A stretch of DNA of 64,000 nucleotides from Aliivibrio wodanis (lineage in GTDB: Bacteria; Pseudomonadota; Gammaproteobacteria; Enterobacterales; Vibrionaceae): contig LN554846.1 in NCBI GenBank assembly GCA_000953695.1, positions 868,001-932,000 on the forward strand, written 5' to 3'. The notes below the pieces were generated by a model. The model searched no databases and had not been told where the DNA came from. It was given only the letters and a program-made list of their open reading frames with translations. The translations under genes were made by a program, and so were the position numbers. Of this stretch, positions 10,441 to 20,344 are shown piece by piece. Each line of letters starts with the position of its first letter. Position 1 is the first letter of the stretch.

Positions 10441-13002
10441 TTATTCAGTTGCTGCTACGTGTAGGATGTCACCCTTTGCTTCTGGGTGTTTTTCTGTAAA
10501 GGTTGCTGGACGGTGTTGTTCACGACCATCAGTCACGAATACCACATTGTCATCGCGATCATCAGCATTAATGAAGTGAGCAAAACGTTTTAGTTGAGCT
10601 TCATCATTGATGGTGTCTGTCCACTCACAAGCGAAGTTATTAACAAGGCTTGCAATATCTGCTTCAAGTTGGTCATTAAGATCAAGCTTGTTATCAACAA
10701 TCACTTCACGTAGGTAGTCAACACCACCTTCAAGATTGTCCATCCATACAGAGGTACGTTGCAGTGGTGCAGCAGTACGAATGTAGAACATCATGAAACG
10801 GTCGATGTATTTGATTAAGGTTTCTTGGTCTAGATCGCTTGCTAGTAAGTCTGCGTGACGAGGTTTCATACCACCGTTACCACATACATACATGTTCCAG
10901 CCAGCGTCTGTTGCGATAATACCTAAGTCTTTACCTTGTGCTTCAGCACACTCACGAGTACAGCCAGAAACACCGAACTTCATTTTATGAGGAGTACGAA
11001 TACCTTTGTAGCGGTTTTCAATCATTACGCCTAAGCCAACAGAATCTTGAACACCGTAACGACACCAAGTAGAGCCGACACAGGTTTTCGCCATACGCAG
11101 TGCTTTAGCATACGCTTGGCCTGTTTCGTAACCGGCAGCGATGAGTTTTTTCCAGATTGCAGGTAAGTCATCTTTTTGAGCACCGAAGAGACCGATACGT
11201 TGAGCACCAGTAATCTTGGTATAAAGATTATATTCAGCCGCAACGTCAGCTAATACACTTAATGCTTGAGGAGTGACTTCGCCACCCGCCATACGAGGAA
11301 TAACAGAGTAAGTACCATCTTTTTGCATGTTACCTAAGAAGTTATCATTGGTATCGTGCAGTTTAACTAGTTCAGGTTTAAGGATGTGCTCACCCCAACA
11401 AGAAGCAAGAATAGAACCAGCAAGAGGTTTACATACTTCACAGCCGTAGCCTTTACCGTATTTCTCTAACAGCTCTTCGAAGGTTTTGATCTCTTCGATA
11501 CGGATAAGATGGAATAGTTCTTGGCGAGAGTAAGCAAAATGCTCACATACGTCGCTTTTTACTTCAATGCCCGATTTAGCTAATTCAGCATTAAGGACGG
11601 AAGTTACTAGAGGGATACAACCCCCACAGCCCGTACCCGCTCCAGTAACTGCCTTAATGTCTGCCATCGTGTGATGACCATCAGCAACCGCTTGAGCAAT
11701 TTTGCCCTTGGTTACATCGAAACATGAACAAATAACCGCTGTTTCTGGTAATGAATCAGCACCTAATGATGGCTTTTCAGCACCAGCATGCGCCGGAAGA
11801 ATTAATAGATCAGGGTGTTCTGGTAGATCAATATCATTAAGTTTTAATTGCAATAAATCGCCATAATCAGACGTATCGCCAACCATTACCGCACCAAGCA
11901 GTTTTTTTCCGTCTTCAGAAACAATGATGCGTTTATATACTTCTTGTTCTTCATTTTGGTAAACGTAGCTCTTACAGCCAGGAGTTCGACCGTTTGCATC
12001 ACCAATTGAGCCTACTTTTACACCCAGTAGTTTCAATTTGGCACTCATATCAGCGCCTTCAAATGTGCTGTCGTTACCCAGTAAATGGTCAACGGCAACC
12101 GTAGCCATTTTATAGCCAGGAGCAACTAAACCGTAGAAAGTACGATTCCAAGAAGCACATTCGCCAATCGCGTATACATTGCTATCTGTTGTTTGGCAGT
12201 TGTTATTGATTTCAACACCACCACGAGGAGCTACGCCTAAGCCCATTTGACGAGCTAATTTATCTTGAGGACGAATGCCTGCTGAGAATACGATGAAGTC
12301 AGTTTCAAGCTCTGTACCATCAGCAAAACGCATAACATTACGTGCGTCTTTGCCTTCTGGAGCAATTTCTAATGTATTTTTACCGGTATGAACTTGAACA
12401 CCCATACGCTCAATTTTATTGCGTAGTTGTAAACCGCCTTGTTGATCAAGTTGCTCAGCCATTAATACCGGTGCAAACTCAACAACGTGAGTGGTTACGC
12501 CTAATGCTTTTAGTGCACCTGCAGCTTCAAGACCCAATAGACCACCACCAACAACAACACCACTTTTACTGTTTTTTGCTGTTGCTTCGATAGACTTAAG
12601 ATCTTCAATTGTACGGTACACAAAGCAGTCTTTACTTTCGTTACCTTTAATTGGTGGAACAAATGGGAAAGAGCCAGTCGCAAGAACCAATTTGTCGTAT
12701 TGAATTTCACGACCAGTACTTGAGTAAACCACTTGTTTTTCACGGTTAATATTAATAGCACGTTCGCCAAGTAATACATTAATACCGTGTTTTTCGTAGA
12801 AGCCTTCTTTTACAAGAGAAAGTTCATCAGCGGTATGATGAGAGAAGTATGAAGAAAGGTGAACACGATCATATGCGATACGTGGTTCCTCACAAAACAC
12901 GATCACTTCCATGTTTTGCACATCCGTCTTATCTACTAAATCTTCGATATAGCGATGACTAACCATGCCATTACCGATGATGACTAACTTCATCTTGCTC
13001 AT
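10441..13002 (-). CDS. nirB: Nitrite reductase (NADH) large subunit
   Basis: NirB reduces nitrite to ammonium with NADH using FAD, 2Fe-2S, 4Fe-4S and siroheme. Domains in order are a FAD/NAD oxidoreductase (about 1-320, VVVGGGLLGLEAAGAL), a BFD-like 2Fe-2S domain (CSCFDVTKG followed by GCGGCIP), then ferredoxin-like and siroheme domains with CVGSTWCRYG and GVSGCTRECAEAQ carrying cluster ligands. The start at 13002 (MSKMKLVIIG, 853 residues against 847 in E. coli) has AGGA upstream. Extension to 13074 would run through the promoter. It heads nirB-nirD-nirC-cobA. Confidence 0.97.
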   Translation of the reverse strand: MSKMKLVIIGNGMVSHRYIEDLVDKTDVQNMEVIVFCEEPRIAYDRVHLSSYFSHHTADELSLVKEGFYEKHGINVLLGERAININREKQVVYSSTGREIQYDKLVLATGSFPFVPPIKGNESKDCFVYRTIEDLKSIEATAKNSKSGVVVGGGLLGLEAAGALKALGVTTHVVEFAPVLMAEQLDQQGGLQLRNKIERMGVQVHTGKNTLEIAPEGKDARNVMRFADGTELETDFIVFSAGIRPQDKLARQMGLGVAPRGGVEINNNCQTTDSNVYAIGECASWNRTFYGLVAPGYKMATVAVDHLLGNDSTFEGADMSAKLKLLGVKVGSIGDANGRTPGCKSYVYQNEEQEVYKRIIVSEDGKKLLGAVMVGDTSDYGDLLQLKLNDIDLPEHPDLLILPAHAGAEKPSLGADSLPETAVICSCFDVTKGKIAQAVADGHHTMADIKAVTGAGTGCGGCIPLVTSVLNAELAKSGIEVKSDVCEHFAYSRQELFHLIRIEEIKTFEELLEKYGKGYGCEVCKPLAGSILASCWGEHILKPELVKLHDTNDNFLGNMQKDGTYSVIPRMAGGEVTPQALSVLADVAAEYNLYTKITGAQRIGLFGAQKDDLPAIWKKLIAAGYETGQAYAKALRMAKTCVGSTWCRYGVQDSVGLGVMIENRYKGIRTPHKMKFGVSGCTRECAEAQGKDLGIIATDAGWNMYVCGNGGMKPRHADLLASDLDQETLIKYIDRFMMFYIRTAAPLQRTSVWMDNLEGGVDYLREVIVDNKLDLNDQLEADIASLVNNFACEWTDTINDEAQLKRFAHFINADDRDDNVVFVTDGREQHRPATFTEKHPEAKGDILHVAATE

Positions 13003-13060
13003 AAGAATTCCTATTATCATTGATATGCATATATGATGAATTATGAATGAATATGTCGAT

Positions 13061-13074
13061 ATGATGTGGATCAA
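13061..13074. promoter_or_regulatory. FNR-like site of the nirB promoter
   Basis: ATGAT-GTGG-ATCAA matches the FNR consensus TTGAT-N4-ATCAA at 9 of 10 defined bases. It is centred at 13067.5, 65 bases upstream of the nirB ATG. If it acts at -41.5, transcription would begin near 13026. Anaerobic activation of nirB by FNR is known in E. coli. Confidence 0.75.
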
Positions 13075-13086
13075 TTACGAAATAAA

Positions 13087-13105
13087 ACTACTCCAAAGGG
13101 GTAGT
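13087..13105. promoter_or_regulatory. Candidate NarL/NarP-type palindrome at nirB
   Basis: ACTACTCC and GGGGTAGT form arms matching at 7 of 8 positions around AAA. The half sites resemble NarL/NarP heptamers, but the spacing is one base shorter than the classic 7-2-7 arrangement. Its centre is 28.5 bases from the FNR-site centre, close to the E. coli nirB arrangement (-69.5 and -41.5). Confidence 0.5.
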
Positions 13106-13240
13106 TCAAAGGTGGTAGTGGTGTTTTGTTGCAGAAAATCAATTAATTACCTGTAGCACGTGGTATCTGTATGTTGTTTTATTACAATATATAGTGAAAT
13201 ATTCGGAAGGGCACTCTATTTTTAACAGTAATTTTGAAAA

Positions 13241-13277
13241 AAAAAGACAGAATATAAATATAATATTCTGTCTTTTT
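13241..13277 (-). terminator. Terminator of the chemoreceptor gene
   Basis: Perfect 15-base arms AAAAAGACAGAATAT and ATATTCTGTCTTTTT surround a 7-base loop. Runs of A and T lie on both sides. It lies just past the 13304 stop and upstream of the nirB regulatory sites, shielding them from readthrough. Confidence 0.9.
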
Positions 13278-13303
13278 AAATTAAGAAGTAACTGATATAA
13301 GGT

Positions 13304-15178
13304 TTATAACTTAAATCGGTCGATCTCTTGTTTTAGTTCACTTGATAGTTCAGATAATTCTGACGCTTGAATAACTGATTGTTTTGTTTCTTCAGTTAGT
13401 TCATTTGACACATCACGAACAGCTTCAGTATTTCGAGTTATCTCTTCAGTTACTGATGATTGCTCTTCTGCTGCAGCTGCAATTTGAGCTGCCATATCAC
13501 TAATCAGTGTTACCGAATTGGTGATTTGCAATAGACTTGCTGATGCAGATTGAGCATCTTCAACACTGGTGTTAGCTAATGTTTGACTGTCTTGCATGAT
13601 CCCAACGGCTTTTTGAGTTGTCCCTTGCAGCGCTTCAATCATTTGTTGAATTTCTTGAGTTGATGCATGGGTACGTTGACTTAGGATACGAACTTCATCC
13701 GCTACAACCGCAAAACCACGGCCTTGTTCACCAGCACGAGCCGCTTCAATTGCAGCGTTTAATGCAAGCAAGTTAGTCTGTTCTGCAATGTTTTGAATAG
13801 TTGAAAGAATGGTATTGATATTTTGCGCGTTGTGATGAAGCTCTTCAATCACGCCTGTCGCTGTCTCAACTTCTTTTGCTAAGTTATCAATTGAGTGTTG
13901 GCTTTGGCTTACTTGCTCAGCCCCGTGACTTGATGCCGTCACCGTTTCTTCTGCGGTTTGAGCTGTATTATCAGCATTGCCTGCAATCTCTTGCGTTGCT
14001 GCAGCCATCTCATTGATTGCCGTTGCTACCATATTTATCTCATCCATTTGGTGTTGAATGCGAACGTTGCGCTCCTCAGCACTTTCTGCTGTTGAGTTTG
14101 CTTGGCGAGCTAAAGTTGTAGAAATATCACGTAAGCGACACACCATTGAGTGCATATTACTCACAAAGGTATTGAAGTTAATCGCTAATTGACCTACTTC
14201 ATCGTTACTATGGGGCTCTAGGCGTTGAGTTAAATCACCTTCACCAGAAGAGATCTCAGCAAGGGCATTAGATACTCGTAGTAAATCTTTAAATAGAATA
14301 TTTACTAGTGTCGTTACACCAATGGCAACAATCACAGTTAATACAATACTTAGAAGAATAATTTCACGAAGTAGCGCTGAATGTGCAGCTTCTTCAGTCT
14401 CTTGTGTCATTTCAACTGCAAACGTCCAATGTGTGTTTGGTACTTTTGCGAAATAAACAAGTTTAGTTTCGCCATTGATATTCGCAATATCAATACGCTT
14501 AGTTGCAATTGATTCTTGAATACTTTGTGGAGTCATCTCAGAAAAGTAACGATTTACGTCTTTTTTGATCAGTGATTTGTTTGGGTGCGCTAAGAAAGTA
14601 CCATCACTATCTATTAGCATGGTGATGGTATCTTTACCTGCGTCTAGGCTGATAACATCGTCAATAAGTTGATCAATAAGCACATCAGCACCAACCACAC
14701 CTAAGAAAGTACCATTTTTATATATTGGTTCCGCGATGGTTACCAACAAAGATTGTGTAATTGCATCTTGGTAAGCAGAGGTAATCATTTGCTTATTTTC
14801 ACGTTGTGCTTCTTGATACCAAGGGCGTTGGCGTGGGTCATAGCCTGCTTTTGTTCGTTCAGGAAGTGCTCGAAGCATTTCGCCTTGAGCTGTCCCAAAG
14901 AAAATATCATCAAACCCACCAGCCTTACGGCTCAATTTCAGAAAAGAAACAATATCTTCATTCTGAGTGTAATCGTTTGTTGCATGGGCGATTTCTGCTT
15001 TGATAGAAATCCAATTTGAAATACCAGTTGTGGCTGCGGAAGTAACACTTTCCGCACGAGAATAAACTCCATTACGAGTTTGTTCAAATAACTGGTTTGA
15101 TGCAAGCCAAGTTAGGGAAGATGCGGTAATAACGACAGCGAGTAAACTTGCACTTATTAGCTTATGTTTTAGTTTCAT
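13304..15178 (-). CDS. Methyl-accepting chemotaxis protein with Cache sensor
   Basis: A transmembrane chemoreceptor of 624 residues. In order: TM1 (about 8-28), a periplasmic dCache-like sensor (about 35-265) containing [10 protein letters not shown] and [17 protein letters not shown]2 (about 272-295), HAMP (about 296-350), and a cytoplasmic signalling domain whose tip reads [20 protein letters not shown]. Glutamine/glutamate-rich heptads flank the tip and are likely methylation sites. The C-terminus has no NWETF-like CheR-binding pentapeptide. The YD-x-R-x-R-x-WY-type motif is typical of Cache domains that bind amino acids or amines, but the ligand cannot be told from sequence. It is transcribed alone. 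Confidence 0.93.
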   Translation of the reverse strand: MKLKHKLISASLLAVVITASSLTWLASNQLFEQTRNGVYSRAESVTSAATTGISNWISIKAEIAHATNDYTQNEDIVSFLKLSRKAGGFDDIFFGTAQGEMLRALPERTKAGYDPRQRPWYQEAQRENKQMITSAYQDAITQSLLVTIAEPIYKNGTFLGVVGADVLIDQLIDDVISLDAGKDTITMLIDSDGTFLAHPNKSLIKKDVNRYFSEMTPQSIQESIATKRIDIANINGETKLVYFAKVPNTHWTFAVEMTQETEEAAHSALLREIILLSIVLTVIVAIGVTTLVNILFKDLLRVSNALAEISSGEGDLTQRLEPHSNDEVGQLAINFNTFVSNMHSMVCRLRDISTTLARQANSTAESAEERNVRIQHQMDEINMVATAINEMAAATQEIAGNADNTAQTAEETVTASSHGAEQVSQSQHSIDNLAKEVETATGVIEELHHNAQNINTILSTIQNIAEQTNLLALNAAIEAARAGEQGRGFAVVADEVRILSQRTHASTQEIQQMIEALQGTTQKAVGIMQDSQTLANTSVEDAQSASASLLQITNSVTLISDMAAQIAAAAEEQSSVTEEITRNTEAVRDVSNELTEETKQSVIQASELSELSSELKQEIDRFKL

Positions 15179-15584
15179 TATTTTTCCATACTGTAATGAA
15201 TTCGTGGCGGATTTGTTAAATATTGGCGTGCGTCTTTTATTTTATAATTCTCTCATTAATGTATCGGAAAATTCTTGAAATCTTTAATGGTAATTTACAT
15301 AAAAAGAAATAAAACAGTGCAATCTATAACGTATTTTTTAAGAAAGCTATGATGAGGAGTGGGCTGATTAGTAAGTTTTTTTTGTGAATGATTGATTATG
15401 CTTTGAGGTCATTTTCTTTTTAATAACTCTTTTTTATCTTTCTATGAGCTATTTTTAGTGATCCAACAAGCAAATATATGAAAACGATGTGAGAGTAGAA
15501 TACAATTCTTTTAAACTGCTCCGGTATTTGGCTGTTGATGAGTTTAATAGTCTAATTTATCCCCTTTGAATTTAATGGTGAAAC
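15179..15584. other. Intergenic region between chemoreceptor and 5'-nucleotidase genes
   Basis: These 406 AT-rich bases contain several T-runs and hold the divergent promoters of both genes. I see no convincing operator, RNA gene or small ORF. Confidence 0.5.
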
Positions 15585-17246
15585 ATGATGGAACGTCTTT
15601 CTCTGAAAACAGCAATTGCTGCAGCATTGGTAACAACTCTTGCTGGTTGTGCTACAACGGCTGAGCATGCATGGCAAGAAGATACTACGTATAAGCTAAC
15701 GGTATTACATACAAACGATAATCACGGTCGTTTTTGGCAGAATAAATACGGTGAGTACGGCATGGCTGCGCGTAAAACACTGATTGATGAGCTACGAGCA
15801 GAAGTAAAAGCAGAAGGCGGTAGTGTTCTTCTTCTTTCTGGTGGTGATATTAATACTGGTGTACCAGAGTCAGATCTTCAGGATGCAGAACCAGATTTTA
15901 AAGGCATGAACAAGATTGGTTATGATGCAATAGCACTTGGTAACCATGAATTTGATAATCCATTAGATGTACTTCAAAAGCAAATTGATTGGGCTAAATT
16001 CCCAATGCTTTCTGCAAATATCTACGACAAAGAAACAGGTAAGCGTATGTATCAAGCTTATGAAATCTTTGAGAAGCAAGGTATTAAAATTGCAGTTGTT
16101 GGTTTCACAACAGAAGATACTGCAAAAATTGGTAATCCTGAATATATCGGTGGCATTGAATTCCGAGATCCAAAAACTGAAGCGAAAAAGATTATTGCGG
16201 AGCTAGAAGCAAATGAAAAGCCAGATCTTATTTTTGCAGTAACTCACATGGGTCACTATGAGAATGGTCAACGTGGTATCAATGCTCCTGGTGATGTTGC
16301 ATTAGCACGTTCACTTGAGTTGGGTGAATTAGACATGATTGTGGGTGGTCACTCACAAGAGCCTGTTTGTATGGAAGGCCCAAATGTTGCGAAGAAAAAT
16401 TTCAAACCAGGTGATGAGTGTCAACCAGACCAACAAAATGGTACTTGGATTGTTCAGGCTCATGAATGGGGTAAATACGTAGGTAAAGCTGATTTTGAAT
16501 TCCGTAATGGTGAACTTGAGATGGTTAGTTATAACCTGATCCCAGTAAACTTGAAGAAAAAAGTAAAAATCGACGGTAAAAAGCAACGTGTATTCATTCA
16601 AGATGAAATTGCTCAAGATCCAGAATTACTTGCGTTCCTAAAACCTTTCCAAGAGAAAGGCCAAGGCCAACTGAATGTGAAAATAGCATCAACTAACGGT
16701 AAGTTAGAGGGCGATCGTAATGTGGTTCGTTTCCAACAAACAAACCTTGGTCGTTTAATTGCGACATCTCATATGGTTCGTGCTAAAGCTGATTTTGCAG
16801 TAATGAACTCTGGTGGTGTACGTGATTCAATTGAAGGTGGTGATGTTACTTATAAAGATGTATTAACAGTACAGCCATTTGGCAATATTGTGACGTATGC
16901 TGATATGACAGGTAAGGAAGTAATGGATTACCTAAATGTTGTTGCAACTAAGCCTATCGATTCTGGTGCTTACGCACAATTTGCGGGCATAAAAATGACT
17001 GTTGCTAATGGCGAAGTATCTAATGTATTTATTGGTGGTAAGCAATTACGTCTAGATAATACATATCGCTTTACTATCCCAAGCTACAATGCAGCTGGTG
17101 GTGATGGTTACCCTAAAATTTCAGATCACCCTGGCTATGTAAATACTGGTTTTGTGGATGCCGAAGTACTTAAAGAGTTCTTAGAAACAAACAGCCCGAT
17201 TGATGTAAATAAGTTTGCCCCACATGGTGAGATTACTTATAAGTAA
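15585..17246 (+). CDS. nutA: Lipoprotein 5'-nucleotidase (NutA/UshA family)
   Basis: A cell-envelope enzyme that dephosphorylates extracellular nucleotides so that nucleosides can be taken up. It has 553 residues with a signal peptide ending in the lipobox LAGC, as in Vibrio NutA (E. coli UshA is a soluble periplasmic protein). The N-terminal metallophosphatase domain has TNDNHGRFW, SGGDINTG, LGNHEFDN and VGGHSQEP metal motifs. The C-terminal nucleotide-binding domain has NSGGVRDSIEGG and SYNAAGGDGYP. The ATG at 15588 is an equally good start. It is monocistronic. Confidence 0.93.
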   Translation: MMERLSLKTAIAAALVTTLAGCATTAEHAWQEDTTYKLTVLHTNDNHGRFWQNKYGEYGMAARKTLIDELRAEVKAEGGSVLLLSGGDINTGVPESDLQDAEPDFKGMNKIGYDAIALGNHEFDNPLDVLQKQIDWAKFPMLSANIYDKETGKRMYQAYEIFEKQGIKIAVVGFTTEDTAKIGNPEYIGGIEFRDPKTEAKKIIAELEANEKPDLIFAVTHMGHYENGQRGINAPGDVALARSLELGELDMIVGGHSQEPVCMEGPNVAKKNFKPGDECQPDQQNGTWIVQAHEWGKYVGKADFEFRNGELEMVSYNLIPVNLKKKVKIDGKKQRVFIQDEIAQDPELLAFLKPFQEKGQGQLNVKIASTNGKLEGDRNVVRFQQTNLGRLIATSHMVRAKADFAVMNSGGVRDSIEGGDVTYKDVLTVQPFGNIVTYADMTGKEVMDYLNVVATKPIDSGAYAQFAGIKMTVANGEVSNVFIGGKQLRLDNTYRFTIPSYNAAGGDGYPKISDHPGYVNTGFVDAEVLKEFLETNSPIDVNKFAPHGEITYK

Positions 17247-17261
17247 TCAATAAAAGAAGAT

Positions 17262-17296
17262 AAGCCCTTAATTCGTTATTGCTTTAGGGGCTTTTG
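17262..17296 (+). terminator. Terminator of the 5'-nucleotidase gene
   Basis: AAGCCC and GGGGCTT arms with a mismatched inner stem are followed by a T-rich tail, 16 bases past the stop codon. Confidence 0.7.
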
Positions 17297-17357
17297 TTTA
17301 TGAATTCAACAGTTTGTCGGTTTTATAAGCGAACGGAAAGAAAAAATAAAATAATGC

Positions 17358-17385
17358 TTGTCAAAAAATTCACAGACAGTATTAT
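17358..17385 (+). promoter_or_regulatory. Promoter of the tRNA-Pro locus
   Basis: TTGTCA and TATTAT (each 5 of 6 to sigma-70 consensus) are separated by 16 bases. A GC-rich AGCCC stretch follows the -10 element, as in stringently controlled stable-RNA promoters. It precedes the degenerate tRNA copy and then the intact tRNA-Pro gene. Confidence 0.65.
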
Positions 17386-17424
17386 AGCCCTCGTTGACAC
17401 GGACACAGTCTCTGTTTAACAGCT

Positions 17425-17497
17425 CGATGAATAGCGCAACTTAGTAGCGCATCTCGGGCTTTTAGGAATAGCGGACCAGAGGGTACCCTCTAGAATG
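17425..17497 (+). pseudogene. Decayed tRNA-Pro copy
   Basis: The first 30 bases match the intact tRNA-Pro downstream at 27 of 30 positions, covering the 5' acceptor strand and D arm. All three differences are A in place of G. A 12-base block GGACCAGAGGGT (17473-17484) is also identical to the intact gene. The anticodon region is replaced by unrelated longer sequence, the T arm is largely deleted and no CCA follows. It cannot fold as a tRNA. Confidence 0.8.
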
Positions 17498-17518
17498 TAA
17501 AGTCTTAAAGAAATATCT

Positions 17519-17595
<77 letters not shown>

Positions 17596-17603
17596 CTTTT
17601 AAG

Positions 17604-17635
17604 AAGCCGCATCAGAAATGATGCGGCTTTTTTCG
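17604..17635 (+). terminator. Terminator of the tRNA-Pro gene
   Basis: Perfect 10-base arms AAGCCGCATC and GATGCGGCTT with a 6-base loop are followed by a run of T. Confidence 0.92.
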
Positions 17636-17772
17636 GTCTGTATATTTTCTCGTAAATGATTTTCTTCCGTGGTAATAGGGCATCTATCTAATTAGCACTT
17701 CTCTATTGTTGAAGCTCTTATTTATGGTGATATTATAAATTTACAGTGCTATCTACTTTGTAGTATGATGTC

Positions 17773-19770
17773 TTGTATACTCCACTTGATTATTTGGTTT
17801 GTGTTTTGAAGCGTCATTATCTTCTGATTATTACATTGTGCTTAGCTTTGCTATTTTGGCTACCGAGTCACGCTAAGGAGCTCCCTTTGCAGCCTGTAAT
17901 ATCTGTTGCGCTTGTACACAATGATTTTGTGACACGTATTTTATTTGATGCTGTAGAAGAAAAACTAGATATTGATGTTAAGTATATCGATTTCCCAACG
18001 ACTGATGCAGCAATTAAAGGTGTATTAAGTCATTCGGTTGATTTTGTAACCAATGTCACTTATACCAAAGAAAGAGCCTCTGTTTTAGCATTTTCAGAGC
18101 CGACCAATGTTGAAAACATTTACCTTTATTCTAAGGGGAATACAACACTTGATCGTGTAATACGCCTTGCTCTCCCAAAAGACTCTCCTTTCATAAATGT
18201 TATTGAATCTTATTCTTCCTATATCAGTATTTGGGAATATGATTCATTATCTGAAGGCTTTGGCTGGTTAGAAAGTGGAATTGTAGATGGTGTAATAGAT
18301 GCGATTAATGCTCTTGAATTCGCTTCTAAAAAACACTTGAATGCTCGCTTACTTAATTCTGAACTACCATTAACTCCCGTTTCTATAGCAACAGCGACTA
18401 ATAATAAACACAGAGTCTTACTCAATGATATTGGACGGGTAGTTCTGGATGAGATGACTCAAAAAGAGCTAAGAGTGAGTGTTGAGTCTTATCAGTACCA
18501 CTTGCGACAAATGTCATTACGTGAGCAAGTAGCGAAGCTTCCGCTTGATCTTTCTGCTGGGTTATCTATATATCTTGAGAATGTATTTCCTCATACTATT
18601 TATAAAAACAAAAAGTTCTCAGGTGTTAGTGCTGATATGGTCTTTATTGCTTGTAAGATCTTAGCTATAGAGTGCTATGTAAAGAGTCAATCAAGTGATT
18701 CATGGGATGATTTATGGAAGGGCTTTAAAGAAGGGAAGGTGGATATTATTGCTCCTTTGACTTATACAGAAGATAGAAAGAGCATGGTCAATTATACAGC
18801 ACCTTACTATATAGCTCGTTCAATTCTAGTGAAACGAAAGAAGTATAAAAGTGGGGTTTATACAGATGTTTCTCAGATGATATCTGAAAATATAGGCGTC
18901 GTTAAAGGAGACTATTTTAGTGTACTGTTCCAGAAAATATTGCCTTACAAATCACTTTATGAATACCAAAATCAGATGGACGAAATTAACGCATTAATCA
19001 ATAAAGAGGTTGATTATATTGCGCTTGATCAAGCTACGTACTATCAGATATTAAGAGATAGCTCTGAAATAGCAATAGAAGAGGAGTTAGGTATTGGTAC
19101 TTTTCATGAAGCTGAAATTGCGGTTGGTTTTCGTAAAACAGAGAAAGGGCAATTATTAGCTCCTATTTTTAGTGAAGCGTTATTGTTAGCTAATGCTCAT
19201 AAGATTAAACAAAAGTATGATTTTAAACCTGATTGGCGAAATATGCTGGAAGATAGACAGCTTTTTAATTCACTTATGAAATATTTGATTATAAGCATAT
19301 TGAGCATCGCTTTTCTAATAATATGGTACTTAAATAAATTAGCCTCTACAGATAAACTCACTGGTTTGAAAAATCGTCGAGCTATTTACCGAAAATATCG
19401 TAATGGGGTACCTAGATTAACAACAATTCTCTATTTGGATGTAAATAAATTCAAGCAAATAAATGATACTCACGGTCATTTGATTGGTGACCTTGTATTA
19501 AAAGAGATTGCAAAAACGATTAAAAGTCATTGGTCCGAAGACAGTTATCGCATTGGAGGGGATGAGTTTGTTTTAATGGGTCAAGTTACCCAAGAGCAGG
19601 CTAATGAGTTTATTGAGTTAAGTCGTTCAATCGTTGTAGTGTCAGGGAGCTTATCTTTAATGGTCTCTTTAGCGATTGGGGTTTCTGATTATCGTGATGA
19701 AAAATTATCATTGGATAGCTGTTTAAAAACCGTAGATTCAAAGATGTACTGTGCAAAATTGATGCAATAG
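17773..19770 (+). CDS. Membrane diguanylate cyclase with two periplasmic solute-binding-like domains
   Basis: Probable c-di-GMP synthase of 665 residues. In order: a signal anchor (about 14-34), a first periplasmic-binding-like domain (about 40-245), a second SBP_bac_3-like domain (about 262-495, with KVDIIAPLTYTEDR typical of the fold), one transmembrane helix (about 508-526), and a C-terminal GGDEF domain with LDVNKFKQINDTHGH and an intact RIGGDEF. The allosteric RxxD inhibitory site is absent (HWSE in that position). No in-frame ATG exists near the N-terminus, so the start is a TTG. 17773 is the longest; 17806 (LKRHYLL) would place the signal peptide at the terminus. The ligand is unknown. 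Confidence 0.88.
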   Translation: MYTPLDYLVCVLKRHYLLIITLCLALLFWLPSHAKELPLQPVISVALVHNDFVTRILFDAVEEKLDIDVKYIDFPTTDAAIKGVLSHSVDFVTNVTYTKERASVLAFSEPTNVENIYLYSKGNTTLDRVIRLALPKDSPFINVIESYSSYISIWEYDSLSEGFGWLESGIVDGVIDAINALEFASKKHLNARLLNSELPLTPVSIATATNNKHRVLLNDIGRVVLDEMTQKELRVSVESYQYHLRQMSLREQVAKLPLDLSAGLSIYLENVFPHTIYKNKKFSGVSADMVFIACKILAIECYVKSQSSDSWDDLWKGFKEGKVDIIAPLTYTEDRKSMVNYTAPYYIARSILVKRKKYKSGVYTDVSQMISENIGVVKGDYFSVLFQKILPYKSLYEYQNQMDEINALINKEVDYIALDQATYYQILRDSSEIAIEEELGIGTFHEAEIAVGFRKTEKGQLLAPIFSEALLLANAHKIKQKYDFKPDWRNMLEDRQLFNSLMKYLIISILSIAFLIIWYLNKLASTDKLTGLKNRRAIYRKYRNGVPRLTTILYLDVNKFKQINDTHGHLIGDLVLKEIAKTIKSHWSEDSYRIGGDEFVLMGQVTQEQANEFIELSRSIVVVSGSLSLMVSLAIGVSDYRDEKLSLDSCLKTVDSKMYCAKLMQ

Positions 19771-19814
19771 CACACCAATTGTATTTGATATGCTATCGCT
19801 GGTTATTTTAGTTG

Positions 19815-20252
19815 TTATTCATTGTGTGTATTAAATAATGCTAATTTTCCATTCTCTTTAAATGCGACTACTTGGTACGTATCTTTCTTATCGCCATATT
19901 CCATCCCTGGAGATCCCATTGGCATTCCTGGAACCGCAAGACCTTTAAAATCACGAGGGTCAGCTAGAAACTTCTTAATATCATCGGCAGGGATATGACC
20001 TTCAAATACGTAACCATCAATAACCGCAGTATGGCAAGATGCAAGAGGAGGTTCGACACCTAGCTTCTCTTTAATAGGGTTCATGTCTTCATGGTCTTCA
20101 ATCTTGACCGTAAAGCCGTTGTCTTCCATGTGTTCTACCCACTCAGTGCAACAGCCACAGTAAGGTGATTTATAAGTCGTTACTTCAGTTGAGGCGAACG
20201 CTGAAGTACTAAATAAAACGAAAGAAACAAAAGCAAATTTAAGGTTTTTCAT
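19815..20252 (-). CDS. DUF411 periplasmic metal-binding-like protein
   Basis: The DUF411 family is often linked to copper or other metal resistance loci. The 145-residue protein has a signal peptide ending ASAFAS. A thioredoxin-like start carries the cysteine cluster SPYCGCCTEW, then ASCHTAVIDGYVFEGHIPA. A methionine-rich PGMPMGSPGMEYG segment is a plausible Cu(I) ligand set. It is the last gene of the copA group and presumably shares its copper-responsive promoter. The biochemical role (copper chaperone or store) is inferred, not shown. Confidence 0.85.
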   Translation of the reverse strand: MKNLKFAFVSFVLFSTSAFASTEVTTYKSPYCGCCTEWVEHMEDNGFTVKIEDHEDMNPIKEKLGVEPPLASCHTAVIDGYVFEGHIPADDIKKFLADPRDFKGLAVPGMPMGSPGMEYGDKKDTYQVVAFKENGKLALFNTHNE

Positions 20253-20269
20253 AGTGGGTTTCCCAAAGG

Positions 20270-20344
20270 TTATTTTGAATTAGGTGATAGCCAAAACCAG
20301 TAGATGATGGCAATAATCAATACAATACCAAATAGATTAATCAT
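20270..20344 (-). CDS. Tiny membrane protein overlapping the end of copA
   Basis: A 24-residue ORF: MINLFGIVLIIAIIYWFWLS followed by PNSK. It is one hydrophobic helix ending in aromatic residues and a basic tail. It has an ideal AAGGAG ribosome site (20351-20356) six bases before its ATG, and its first 8 bases overlap the last codons of copA, which implies translational coupling. Similar WWFWL-ending helices occur, as far as I recall, at the N-terminus of cupredoxin-like proteins near copper ATPases. It may therefore be an independent micro-protein or the remnant of such a protein. Confidence 0.6.
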   Translation of the reverse strand: MINLFGIVLIIAIIYWFWLSPNSK

